64,000 nt of DNA from Lachnospiraceae bacterium (GTDB lineage: Bacteria > Bacillota > Clostridia > Lachnospirales > Lachnospiraceae). The stretch's first letter is position 1. Every line of letters starts with the position of its first letter. Shown piece after piece: positions 26,850 to 35,479 of this stretch. The notes under the pieces were generated by a model that saw only the letters and a list, made by a program, of their open reading frames with translations, made no database searches and was not told the DNA's origin. The stretch lies in the NCBI GenBank assembly GCA_003862155.1, contig QOUV01000003.1, positions 107,741 to 171,740 of the forward strand, read 5' to 3'. Both the position numbers and the translations under genes were made by a program.

Positions 26850-27754
26850 TACTCGTCATCCTCATTTTTAAATCCGTAATTAGCCAGAAGCACTTCCGAA
26901 TCTCGCCAGTTCTCCTTAACCTTTACGAAGAGCTTCAGGTTTACTTTGCAGCCTAAAAGTCGCTCTATCTCGAATCTGGCATTCGTTCCGATCTTTTTTA
27001 ACATGCTCCCGTGTTTTCCAATGATGATTCCCTTGTGGGACTCCCTCTCGCAGATGATCGTCGCATAAATATCGCAGATCGGCTTGTCCTCTCTGTCGTG
27101 CATCGTATCGATCATCACAGCGATTCCGTGCGGGATCTCATCTGAAAGCGCCTGAAGGGCTTTTTCCCTGATCATCTCTGAGACTATAGCTCTCTCAGGC
27201 TGGTCTGTGATCGTATCCGGGTCGAAGAAGTAAGGGCCTTCAGGCAGATATTTAAAAATAGTATCTACAAGGTCCTTAATGCCCTTTCCTCTGAGAGCCG
27301 ATACCGGGATTATCTCCGCGAAATCCAGAAGATCCTTGTAGGCATTTATCGTAGTAAGGATATTCTCATGCGGGATAGTGTCTGTCTTATTTATAACGAG
27401 GATGACCTTCGTCTGGATATTCTTCAAATGTTCTGCGATATACTGGTCACCGCCGCCGACAAACTCGTCCGGTTCTACGAGCCAGAGGATCAGATCAACG
27501 CCCTTCATTGCGGACTTAGTCACCTTCTGCATGTAGACACCGAGCTTGTTTTTCGCTTTGTGGATTCCAGGAGTATCGAGAAAGACTATCTGTCCCCTGT
27601 CATCTGTAAGTACGGTCTCTATTCTGTTTCTTGTGGTCTGCGGTTTATTCGATGTGATCGCGATCTTCTGTCCGATCATCCGGTTCATCAGTGTAGATTT
27701 GCCGACATTCGGTCTTCCGATCAGCGTCACAAATCCGCTCTTTGTCTCAGCCAA
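26849..27754 (-). CDS. era: GTPase Era
   Basis: GTP-binding protein acting in 30S subunit assembly at the 16S rRNA 3' end. 301 residues: G1 GRPNVGKST, G3 DTPG, G4 NKTD, and a C-terminal KH domain (GIIIGKHGSMLKKIG). I choose the TTG at 27754, seven bases after GGAG; this overlaps the upstream peptidase stop by eight bases. The ATG at 27784 would add residues that are only the peptidase end in another frame. Confidence 0.95.
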   Translation of the reverse strand: MAETKSGFVTLIGRPNVGKSTLMNRMIGQKIAITSNKPQTTRNRIETVLTDDRGQIVFLDTPGIHKAKNKLGVYMQKVTKSAMKGVDLILWLVEPDEFVGGGDQYIAEHLKNIQTKVILVINKTDTIPHENILTTINAYKDLLDFAEIIPVSALRGKGIKDLVDTIFKYLPEGPYFFDPDTITDQPERAIVSEMIREKALQALSDEIPHGIAVMIDTMHDREDKPICDIYATIICERESHKGIIIGKHGSMLKKIGTNARFEIERLLGCKVNLKLFVKVKENWRDSEVLLANYGFKNEDDE

Positions 27755-30692
27755 ATAAATTCTCCGTCCTGTCAAACAGTTCACCGTCAGCGTCGATCAT
27801 ATCCTCTGATCCGACAACTGTAAGAACTGAATCCTTAAGTGCTGCCTCTACCGGCTCCGCGAGTTTTCTTATATCATCCTGAGTCGCTTCAAGCACTTCG
27901 TCTCTCTCACGCTGCAGCTGGTCATCTGAAATACCGGCTATCACAGCTGTAACAGCCCTCTGTCCTTCCATCGAAGGAGTAAGAGGCGTATCGCACGCAC
28001 TTATCGCTCCGATAACGTATTTATCCATGTCCCTGTCTGATACATTGAAGTTTCTTATATAGTCAGGTGTATTCAGAAGAATATCGCGCGAATCCTTAAG
28101 GTTTGGATCTCTGTAAGTCGTAAACATTACGTTTCCGCTTCTCCTGAAGTTTGCAGCGCAGCCGTAAGCCCCGCCCTTCACACGGATATTTATCCAGAGG
28201 TAGTCGTAGCTTAATGCGACTTTTAATATTGAAAAAGCTCCGTTGTATTTAAATCCGTGCTTCTTGAAGTTTCCAACTTCACTTACGAAGTTGACCTTGG
28301 AAGCTGACTTGAATCCCTCGTTCTCTGAATCGGAGTCGAGCGTAATCTCTGCTGCGGGCAGGTCATTCTCCTTAGGAAGGATCTCTGCTGCCTTCATCTG
28401 ATACCTGTCAATGATATCCATAACCTGGTCGCGGCCAGTCGTAGAGATTATCATGGTATTCAGGGCAAATGACCTCTTTATCTCTTCTGTAAATGTCTTT
28501 ACGAATCCGTCCACCTTCTGGTCGAAGTCAGCTGCAAAATCCTGAAGAAATCTTAAATATCCGATTCCATTTACAGCATCCCTTATAGCTGAAGATCTGC
28601 TGATATGAGAAAGTCCTCTTACAGCAGCTGCTGCATGTCCGGATGTCATAAATCTCATCTCTACGGAGTTCTTCTCCTCCATAAGTACTTCCCTGATCCT
28701 CTTTTTATCTGAGAAATCAGAGGTGAAAAGCATCTGGTAGAGAAGCTTCATAGCTGAGTCAGCCTCTTCGTAGACAAACTTTGTCTTTATGTCTGCAAAG
28801 AACCTGTACCCTTTAGTCTTTCCACCAGGGAGAGGCTCTATATCTCCATTTCCGGTTTTTACAACTGAGACATCTGCTGAGAGACTTCCGAGATGGAGGT
28901 TTACCTCTGTCGCAAAATCCCTGTAGCTGTAATCCTTCGTGTCAATCAGCCCCAAAAGTCTCATTCCGAACGCGAAAGCAGGCGCCTCGTCGAGGCCTAT
29001 ATGTCCCACATCAAACATGATGTTCAGATAGTCTATGCCGTTCGTCTCTGTGTCTGTAAATACGACCGGAACGCCCTCTCGGATATATATCTTTTTGTTG
29101 AGCGGACGGTGATTTCTGTCAAGGTCAGAGCGCGAAAGGCATGGAATCTTCGCCAGATCTTCCTGCGTAGAAGGTGTAGACTGATACTCTTTCAGATGCT
29201 TTGTGTAAGAGACGATATTTTCGATCTCTTCATCTGAAAGAGAAGCCTTCTTCTCTGCCATCTGCTTTTTGAAGGCGTCATCCTCTTTTTTCTGGAGGCC
29301 TGCCTCAGGATAGATCTCGACAAGAGAACTGTGTGTATTATTCAGGAAATATTTCCTGATAAGGTCTTCAAAATATCCGTTGTCGATCTCTCTCTTTAAA
29401 TCTGCGTAAATCGGCAGAAGCTCGAGTCTTATAAACGGAAGCTTCTTGTTATAGAGCCAGCTGTCCAGGATCCCAAGTCCCCAGATAAGCCCCTTCGGGA
29501 AGCCACCGAAATCAGCCTCGCGGTATTTGAACTCATCGGAATTGATCCCGGCCAGAAGTGATCTGTGATCGAGGCCGTTTACGGAGAGATCCATAAGAGT
29601 CTTTTCTACAAGCTCCCTGAACTGGTCTTTTTTCGATGGGTCGCTGCCCTTTACTGTTATCTGAAAATAAGGCTGCTGGATCGAAGTCGAACCGCCATAG
29701 ACATCTGTTCCGATACCAGCGTCAAGAATCGCCTGTCGAAGTGGCGCACCAGGTGCCTCGAGCAGCGCATAGTCTAAGATATCGAGCGCAGCCGCGAGCT
29801 TCGTATCCTCTGCATCTCCGATCGAATAGTTCAGTGAGAGATAAGTTTTTCCCTCTTCACTCTCATCTGCCGAAACCGGATATGGCATCTTAACCTCTGC
29901 CATTTTTGAAAAAGCAGGCTCATTTACGATATCGGTCTTCGGGTCGATAGCATCGTAATGGCTTAAATACTCTCTGTCGAGGTATTCGAGCTTTTTTGCC
30001 ATGTCGCAGTCGCCATAGATGTAAATATAGGAGTTTGACGGGTGATAGTATCTCTGGTGGAATGCGAGGTAGTTCTCATAAGTCAGGTTAGGGATATCCT
30101 TCGGATCTCCGCCGGACTCGACGCCGTAGGTGTTGTCCGGGTAGAGCGAATTCATAATTACTCTGTCGAGCACATCCTCAGGCGAAGAGTAGGCGCCCTT
30201 CATCTCGTTGTAGACTACACCATTAATAGTAAGCGGTGAATCCTTGTCCTCGAGCTCATATCTCCAGCCCTCCTGACGGAAGATCTCCTCATGCTTGTAA
30301 ATATTCGGGTGAAATACTGCATCGAGGTAGACGTCGATCAAGTTGTCAAAATCCTTATCGTTTGTAGATGCGACTGGAAAAACCGTCTTGTCCGGATATG
30401 TCATCGCATTTAAAAACGTATTCATCGAGCCCTTTACAAGCTCTACAAACGGGTCCTTTACCGGGTACTTGTCCGACCCGCAAAGTACTGTATGCTCGAT
30501 AATGTGTGGAACTCCTGTCGAATCCTCCGGAGTCGTCTTAAATCCGATATAAAAGACCTTGTTGACATCGTCATTCTCTATCAGTGTGACATACGCTCCG
30601 CTCTTTTTGTGCCGCAGAAGTGTTCCCTTCGAATGGATATCACTAAGGTCCTGCTGCAAAACAAGTTCGTACTCTTCAGGTATTTTTTCCAT
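27747..30692 (-). CDS. M16C metallopeptidase (presequence-protease-like)
   Basis: 981-residue insulinase-family zinc peptidase of the PreP/Cym1 type. The inverted zinc motif HIIEH lies at residues 63-67, with a GVVYNEMKG stretch about 95 residues later supplying the distal glutamate. Four roughly equal alpha/beta domains are consistent with the length. No signal peptide, so it probably degrades peptides in the cytoplasm. It overlaps era by eight bases. Confidence 0.9.
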   Translation of the reverse strand: MEKIPEEYELVLQQDLSDIHSKGTLLRHKKSGAYVTLIENDDVNKVFYIGFKTTPEDSTGVPHIIEHTVLCGSDKYPVKDPFVELVKGSMNTFLNAMTYPDKTVFPVASTNDKDFDNLIDVYLDAVFHPNIYKHEEIFRQEGWRYELEDKDSPLTINGVVYNEMKGAYSSPEDVLDRVIMNSLYPDNTYGVESGGDPKDIPNLTYENYLAFHQRYYHPSNSYIYIYGDCDMAKKLEYLDREYLSHYDAIDPKTDIVNEPAFSKMAEVKMPYPVSADESEEGKTYLSLNYSIGDAEDTKLAAALDILDYALLEAPGAPLRQAILDAGIGTDVYGGSTSIQQPYFQITVKGSDPSKKDQFRELVEKTLMDLSVNGLDHRSLLAGINSDEFKYREADFGGFPKGLIWGLGILDSWLYNKKLPFIRLELLPIYADLKREIDNGYFEDLIRKYFLNNTHSSLVEIYPEAGLQKKEDDAFKKQMAEKKASLSDEEIENIVSYTKHLKEYQSTPSTQEDLAKIPCLSRSDLDRNHRPLNKKIYIREGVPVVFTDTETNGIDYLNIMFDVGHIGLDEAPAFAFGMRLLGLIDTKDYSYRDFATEVNLHLGSLSADVSVVKTGNGDIEPLPGGKTKGYRFFADIKTKFVYEEADSAMKLLYQMLFTSDFSDKKRIREVLMEEKNSVEMRFMTSGHAAAAVRGLSHISRSSAIRDAVNGIGYLRFLQDFAADFDQKVDGFVKTFTEEIKRSFALNTMIISTTGRDQVMDIIDRYQMKAAEILPKENDLPAAEITLDSDSENEGFKSASKVNFVSEVGNFKKHGFKYNGAFSILKVALSYDYLWINIRVKGGAYGCAANFRRSGNVMFTTYRDPNLKDSRDILLNTPDYIRNFNVSDRDMDKYVIGAISACDTPLTPSMEGQRAVTAVIAGISDDQLQRERDEVLEATQDDIRKLAEPVEAALKDSVLTVVGSEDMIDADGELFDRTENLFG

Positions 30693-30722
30693 CTGAAAAT
30701 CTCCTTAAATAAAAAACAATAA

Positions 30723-31574
30723 TTATTTTTTGGCCTCTTTCTTAACCGTTACATCGAGCTGATCATACGGTATCGTGATGCCCTCTTTATCAAACGTCAG
30801 CTTGACTCTCTCGTTTAATTTCCACCTGACATTCCAGTAATCGTCCATCGGGACCCAGATCCTGAATCCGAGGTTTACAGAAGATGCGCCGAGCTCTCTG
30901 ACGAAGATCTGAATGTCAGTGTCCTTAACCCTCTCATCGGTCGTCTCTGCTATATGTTGAAGTATTTCCTTCGCCTTCTTCAGATCGTCGTCGTAGCTTA
31001 TCCCAAAAGTCAGATCGATCTGCCTTCTGTCACTCGTAGTAACATTCGTAAGTGAAGAATTCGCCAGGGTTCCGTTAGGGACCACGACTATCTTGTTGTC
31101 TACAGTCCTGAGCCTCGTGTAAAAAATAGAGATCTCGGCGACTGTCCCCTCGTTCTTGTGAGTATCCTCGATAATATAGTCCCCGACCTTGAATGGCTTT
31201 AAAAGAAGGATCAGCACTCCGCCGGCGAGGTTCGAAAGTGAGCCCTGCAGTGCGAGACCTGCAGTCAGACCTAAGGACGCAACAGCCGCTGCGACTGATG
31301 AAGTCTGGATTCCGAAGACATTTAATATGACAATGATAAGGACAATATAAAGACCGTACTTCACGACGCTGTCAGTAAACTGAACTACGCCCTTGTCCAC
31401 TTCACGCCGGTTTAAAGCCGCCCTGATAAGCTTCCTGATAAATTTGATGATCTTCGATCCGATGAACCAGACTAAAAGGGCAATGACAACGCTCCAGAAA
31501 AAATCCAGTCCATTCGACATGAATTTTGAAAGCCACTGCTGAAATACTCCGACATTAGCATCTATCAAAAACAT
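30723..31574 (-). CDS. mscS: small-conductance mechanosensitive channel
   Basis: 283 residues with three N-terminal membrane helices. TM3 shows the Gly/Ala-rich pore pattern (SSVAAAVASLGLTAGLALQG), followed by the beta domain (GDYIIEDTHKNEGTVAEIS, VVVPNGTLANSS) and the cytoplasmic cage. Releases solutes on osmotic downshock. Lies nine bases after folC. Confidence 0.93.
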   Translation of the reverse strand: MFLIDANVGVFQQWLSKFMSNGLDFFWSVVIALLVWFIGSKIIKFIRKLIRAALNRREVDKGVVQFTDSVVKYGLYIVLIIVILNVFGIQTSSVAAAVASLGLTAGLALQGSLSNLAGGVLILLLKPFKVGDYIIEDTHKNEGTVAEISIFYTRLRTVDNKIVVVPNGTLANSSLTNVTTSDRRQIDLTFGISYDDDLKKAKEILQHIAETTDERVKDTDIQIFVRELGASSVNLGFRIWVPMDDYWNVRWKLNERVKLTFDKEGITIPYDQLDVTVKKEAKK

Positions 31575-31582
31575 AATTTCTC

Positions 31583-32827
31583 CTAATCTCTATATGCCTT
31601 TAACACTTCTCCTGCGAGGTAGAGCGAACCAAATGATACGACTGGTGCTCCCGACCCCCTGGCAAATTCCAGGGCTTTCTCAAGCGTCTCAGCGCAGACT
31701 GCCTTCGCGCCGTGAGAGCGCACCATCTCTGTAAGACGGCTGGCTTCGAGGCTGCGGGGCGTATCTGCCTTCGTGCAGATATAGTATTCCGCAATGTCCT
31801 TCGTGCCTTCTATCATATGGCTTACGTCCTTATCGGCCATCGCTGCCATAAGAAATACGAATTTCATCCCGGGATGAGCCTCCCTTAAAGTGCGGCTTAA
31901 AGCTTCAACCCCCTGCGGATTGTGCGACCCGTCAACTATAAAAAGCGGATCGTCTGAAAGTTTTTCAATGCGCGCAGGCCAGGTCACTGTCCTTATTCCA
32001 CTTATGACCTTATCTTTGTCCAGATCCGGTGCTGTAAGATACAATGTAAAAAGCGCTGCAGCCAGGTTGTCATACTGGAAATCCCCTTCGAGTGGAGGCG
32101 TAATTTCTTTATCCCTGTCCCTCGCTTTTAACGCCAGAGAAAAAAGCCCGTTTGTTTTTCTCTCATCGGTATCACTTATCTTGTCAACCGCGAGAAATGA
32201 ACTGGCATTTTTCTCTAAAACTTTTCTGACTGAAGGCTTATTGTGGGCGATAACGACAGGCATCCACTCTCTCTCGATCCCCGCCTTTTCGGCCGCGATC
32301 TTCTCAAGAGTGTCTCCAAGAATTGCTGTATGGTCAAGCCCTATCGCCGTGATAGTGCCTGCGACAGGAGTCTCTGAAATTCCGCGCGTCGAGTCGAGCC
32401 TTCCGCCGAGCCCGGTCTCAAGAACTACATAGTCACAGTTATTTTCCTTAAACCAGAGAAGGGCGGTCGCGAGGCAGATGTCAAAAAAAGTGGGTGTGTA
32501 CTCTTCAGGCATCCCGACCGAGAGGACTTTCCCGGCAAGTCTTGTAAAATCGTCCCTGCCTATCATCTCACGATCGATCTGCATCCTCTCCCTTATCGTT
32601 ATAAGGTGAGGTGATGTAAAAAGCCCTGTCTTATAGCCATTCGCCTGAAGCCCGGCAGCGATACATACAGCTGTCGATCCTTTGCCATTGGTTCCTGCGA
32701 TATGGATTATCTTCATTCCACGGTCCGGGGAACCGAGCTCTGGTAAAAGCCGTTCTGTGACTTCCCGCCCGCTCTTATTTCCAAAGCGTTTCAATGATTC
32801 TATTTTTTGAACCAGATCAGTGTACAT
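31583..32827 (-). CDS. folC: folylpolyglutamate synthase / dihydrofolate synthase
   Basis: Mur-ligase fold enzyme of 414 residues adding glutamate to folates. P-loop IAGTNGKGSTAV near residue 43, LETGLGGRLDSTR near 136, and FIVDGSHNPQG near 297 are all present. Starts three bases after the DegV gene stop. Confidence 0.95.
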   Translation of the reverse strand: MYTDLVQKIESLKRFGNKSGREVTERLLPELGSPDRGMKIIHIAGTNGKGSTAVCIAAGLQANGYKTGLFTSPHLITIRERMQIDREMIGRDDFTRLAGKVLSVGMPEEYTPTFFDICLATALLWFKENNCDYVVLETGLGGRLDSTRGISETPVAGTITAIGLDHTAILGDTLEKIAAEKAGIEREWMPVVIAHNKPSVRKVLEKNASSFLAVDKISDTDERKTNGLFSLALKARDRDKEITPPLEGDFQYDNLAAALFTLYLTAPDLDKDKVISGIRTVTWPARIEKLSDDPLFIVDGSHNPQGVEALSRTLREAHPGMKFVFLMAAMADKDVSHMIEGTKDIAEYYICTKADTPRSLEASRLTEMVRSHGAKAVCAETLEKALEFARGSGAPVVSFGSLYLAGEVLKAYRD

Positions 32828-32830
32828 ATC

Positions 32831-33685
32831 TCATACTGCCATTATGATGCCGCCCGGACCTGCGTACATCGATGAAACTCCTATTGTATCGAGCACAAAA
32901 ACGTCCTTGAAAAGTCCGGTGCGCTTGACCTTCTCTTTAAGAGAAGATGCTGTATCCGGCGCTGCGCAGTGCGAAATCGCGACAACTCTCTCTCCCGGAT
33001 TCATCGTGACATCCTTCATGCACTCGATCATCTTATCAAGCGCTTTTATCATGCCGCGCGCCTGGCCAAGCTGCTGGATGCTCCCCTCTGGAGTAGATCC
33101 CATGACAGGCTTGATATTAAGCGTCGATGCGAGCATAGCTTTAAGTGACCCGAGGCGTCCGGCCTTCCTCAATGTCTCAAGCGACTCGAGCACGAAAAAT
33201 GTATGCTCGCCCTTGATAAATTCATCGGCCGTCTTTATGACTTCATCAAATGACCGCCCGGCCTTCTCAGCCTGATCTACGATCTGTGCTATAAGCGTCT
33301 GTCCTATCGAAGCCGACTTCGAGTCAAAAACATGGACACGCTTGATGTCGTCCTCATCCTCGTGGTCCTCTTCGTAAAGGCTCTTCGCAAGGACCGCGGC
33401 GTTGTACGATCCGGACAATTTCGACGAGAGCGTTATAATGTAGACGTGGTCCGCATCATTGTCTTCTATAGCGGCAAGGTATGCAGCAGGCGAAGGGCAG
33501 GCGGAATGAGGCGGCTCCTTGGATTCCTTCATTTTTTTAAGAAAAATCTTCTGGTCAAATGTCTCATCGTCTGGCTGCTCCCAGCTTCCTACCTGAAGAG
33601 TCAGTGCAACGTGCGCGAAATGCTCCGTATCGGCTTCCATAGCCTTCGTAAATTCCCCACAGCTGTCAACTATAATCTTATACAT
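32831..33685 (-). CDS. DegV-family fatty-acid-binding protein
   Basis: 284 residues. Start MYKIIVDSCGEF, central DSKSASIGQ and LKAMLASTLNIKPV are DegV signatures; relatives bind fatty acids and some act as FakB in host fatty-acid phosphorylation. A FakA partner is not in the window. Start at 33685 chosen because GAGGAAC precedes it; an upstream in-frame ATG lacks a site. Confidence 0.9.
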   Translation of the reverse strand: MYKIIVDSCGEFTKAMEADTEHFAHVALTLQVGSWEQPDDETFDQKIFLKKMKESKEPPHSACPSPAAYLAAIEDNDADHVYIITLSSKLSGSYNAAVLAKSLYEEDHEDEDDIKRVHVFDSKSASIGQTLIAQIVDQAEKAGRSFDEVIKTADEFIKGEHTFFVLESLETLRKAGRLGSLKAMLASTLNIKPVMGSTPEGSIQQLGQARGMIKALDKMIECMKDVTMNPGERVVAISHCAAPDTASSLKEKVKRTGLFKDVFVLDTIGVSSMYAGPGGIIMAV

Positions 33686-33757
33686 AAAAGTTCCTCTATA
33701 AACATACAAACTTTTTATTTCTTTGACACTTGAACCTAATTATAAATGATTTCATCA

Positions 33758-33798
33758 TAAAAAAAAAGATGAAAAAGAGATAAGCTCTTTCCCATCTT
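33758..33798 (-). terminator. cspA terminator
   Basis: On the minus strand AAGATG plus a purine-rich arm pair with CTCTTT...CATCTT around a CTTAT loop, followed by a run of T residues. Confidence 0.75.
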
Positions 33799-33833
33799 AA
33801 AAAACATGGTATCATGCGATACCCAGTCTAAAA

Positions 33834-34034
33834 TCAGTCTACAACCTTAACGTTAACTGCCTGTGGTCCCTTGTTTCCCTCAGTAACGTCGAACTCAACT
33901 TTAGCTCCCTCTGCAAGAGTCTTGAATCCCTCTCCAGCGATACCTGAATAGTGAACGAAGACATCCTTTCCTGAATCGTCTGAGATAAATCCATATCCCT
34001 TCTGGTTGTTAAACCACTTAACTGTGCCTGTCAT
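33834..34034 (-). CDS. cspA: cold-shock protein, CspA family
   Basis: 66-residue single OB-fold RNA chaperone. RNP1 (KGYGFI, from residue 12) and RNP2 (VFVHY, from residue 26) are intact. GGAGG precedes the ATG at ten bases. Monocistronic, with its own terminator. Confidence 0.96.
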   Translation of the reverse strand: MTGTVKWFNNQKGYGFISDDSGKDVFVHYSGIAGEGFKTLAEGAKVEFDVTEGNKGPQAVNVKVVD

Positions 34035-34071
34035 AATAAAACTACCTCCATAAAAATGCTGCTTTCAAGAA

Positions 34072-34100
34072 TAACTAAGGAATTATGGATTCTCTGTCAA
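34072..34100 (-). promoter_or_regulatory. candidate cspA promoter
   Basis: TTGACA (34095-34100) with a weak -10, TAGTTA, 17 bases on. Start point would leave a leader of about 30 bases, short for a cold-shock gene. Confidence 0.4.
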
Positions 34101-34206
34101 ATCTTAAAACAGTATAAAATTTAATACATATAAATAATACCCCTTTACCCCATTAGTGTAAAGCACTTTTTTAGAAAAAGTTTTCACAATTTGCCCCAAA
34201 AAGTTG

Positions 34207-34235
34207 TTGCAAATATCAAAAACTTCCTGTATAAT
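34207..34235 (+). promoter_or_regulatory. promoter of tRNA-Thr
   Basis: TTGCAA (34207-34212) and a perfect TATAAT (34230-34235) with 17 bases between, about 34 bases before the tRNA. Confidence 0.85.
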
Positions 34236-34268
34236 AATTCTTGCTGTGGCGAAATATGTCACAAAGCT

Positions 34269-34341
34269 GCTTTGATAGCACAGTTGGTAGTGCACCTCAT
34301 TCGTAATGAGGGGGTCGCCGGTTCGAGTCCGGCTCAAAGCT
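34269..34341 (+). tRNA. tRNA-Thr (CGT)
   Basis: 73-base cloverleaf on the plus strand; anticodon loop TTCGTAA on stem CCTCA/TGAGG, acceptor GCTTTGA with TCAAAGC, no encoded CCA. Reads ACG codons. Single-gene unit with own promoter and terminator. Confidence 0.95.
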
Positions 34342-34345
34342 TAAA

Positions 34346-34384
34346 GCCGGAAGCCTTGTGTTTTGAGGGTTTCCGGCATTTTTA
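34346..34384 (+). terminator. tRNA-Thr terminator
   Basis: GCCGGAA pairs with TTCCGGC around an 18-base loop region, followed by ATTTTTAT. Confidence 0.75.
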
Positions 34385-34386
34385 TT

Positions 34387-35268
34387 CTAATTCTTCTCAG
34401 CATAATCCAGCTTTCCGGTCTCCTTGTCAAAATAGTACACCTTATCCGACAGCACTTCCTCCGGCTTCACGATCGCACTGTTCACCTCGATAAGCATCTT
34501 CTCCATGTCCCATGGAGAAATACCCAGGCTCTCTGGAAGAAGCAGCATCTCATGCACAGATGACGGGATGAGGTAGAAGTTCTCGCCAATCTGATCCGCA
34601 AAGTCAGAGAGCACGTGATCATACAGGACACAAGCCGCACCGTACTGCTTTCTCGTGTTCGTGAGTACGTAGAAAGGGTTGGACGGGTCATCTCTGTAGG
34701 TCTCTGGCAGCAGTTCACGGATAGGGTCGATCGTGTATGGCATGATCTTTCGAGCGGATTTGATCGAATCTCTAAAAATCTGTTCCTTCGAGACTTTCCA
34801 CCCGCTGAGCTGGTCATTAGTGATCGTAAAAGTTACAAGTTCCTCGCTCTCGGAGCTTATCACATAAGTAAAGATCACAGCGAGATTTAAATACTCTGCG
34901 TAAGCCCTTTTTTCAAGCATTTCCTGATTATCCGCTAAGTTTATAAGCCTTGGGACTAAATGCTTCTTAGCCACCTGGTAATCAGAGAATTCGTCAAAGT
35001 CAAACGAGTCCTCATCAGTGTACCGGATAGCATCCTTTACATTCTCAACAATCTCTTCGAATGAAGAGCCGTTCGTGTACTTTTGGTAAAAATAATCGGG
35101 ATAAATAACAGGAGAAAGTCTCCTGTTCGGAATCTGTAGAACGCATGCTTCCTTGGCACTGCCAGAAAGCCCTGCACTGGCAACATCATCTAAGCCGGGC
35201 TGCACTTCTGCGCCAAGCTCAACAGTCAGTGTGTCTAAAAGACGTGATCTGAAATCTTCGTAAGTCAT
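34387..35268 (-). CDS. DUF5688-like protein
   Basis: 293-residue soluble protein with no membrane segment. The ordered pattern NTRKQYGAACVLYDHVLSDF and NFYLIPSSVHEMLLLPES (shortened here) matches, from memory, a family of Lachnospiraceae proteins of unknown function, often in many copies per genome. No catalytic motif seen. Its stop lies three bases beyond the tRNA-Thr terminator, converging with it. Confidence 0.65.
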   Translation of the reverse strand: MTYEDFRSRLLDTLTVELGAEVQPGLDDVASAGLSGSAKEACVLQIPNRRLSPVIYPDYFYQKYTNGSSFEEIVENVKDAIRYTDEDSFDFDEFSDYQVAKKHLVPRLINLADNQEMLEKRAYAEYLNLAVIFTYVISSESEELVTFTITNDQLSGWKVSKEQIFRDSIKSARKIMPYTIDPIRELLPETYRDDPSNPFYVLTNTRKQYGAACVLYDHVLSDFADQIGENFYLIPSSVHEMLLLPESLGISPWDMEKMLIEVNSAIVKPEEVLSDKVYYFDKETGKLDYAEKN

Positions 35269-35320
35269 ATGCCTCCTGTCCCGGAGGCAGCGGTCTGGGA
35301 AACCTGAAATTTATTATATC

Positions 35321-35361
35321 ATGCAGTCACAAAAAATTCTGTGAATTTTTTGTGACCGCAT
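35321..35361. repeat. long hairpin
   Basis: ATGC and GTCACAAAAAATTC pair with GAATTTTTTGTGAC and GCAT, loop three, one mismatch. It lies next to the larger palindrome; no T-run on the exit side. Confidence 0.6.
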
Positions 35362-35479
35362 GGGACAGAGGGGACGGTTCTTTTTGTCCCAAAATCTGAA
35401 AATTCAGATTTTGGGACAAAAAGAACCGTCCCCGGTGTCCCCAAAAATGGGACAAAAAGAACCGTCCCTACTGTCCCAC
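35362..35479. repeat. palindromic GGGACGGTTCT-type repeat element
   Basis: A 31-bp perfect inverted repeat with a two-base loop (35370-35433), flanked by GGGACA/TGTCCC, then a direct copy of the right arm (35449-35468). The unit core reads GGGACGGTTCTTTTTGTCCC. The element overlaps the end of the alpha-galactosidase gene and supplies its last three codons and stop. I recall similar words scattered through many clostridial genomes; no transposase is nearby. Confidence 0.85.
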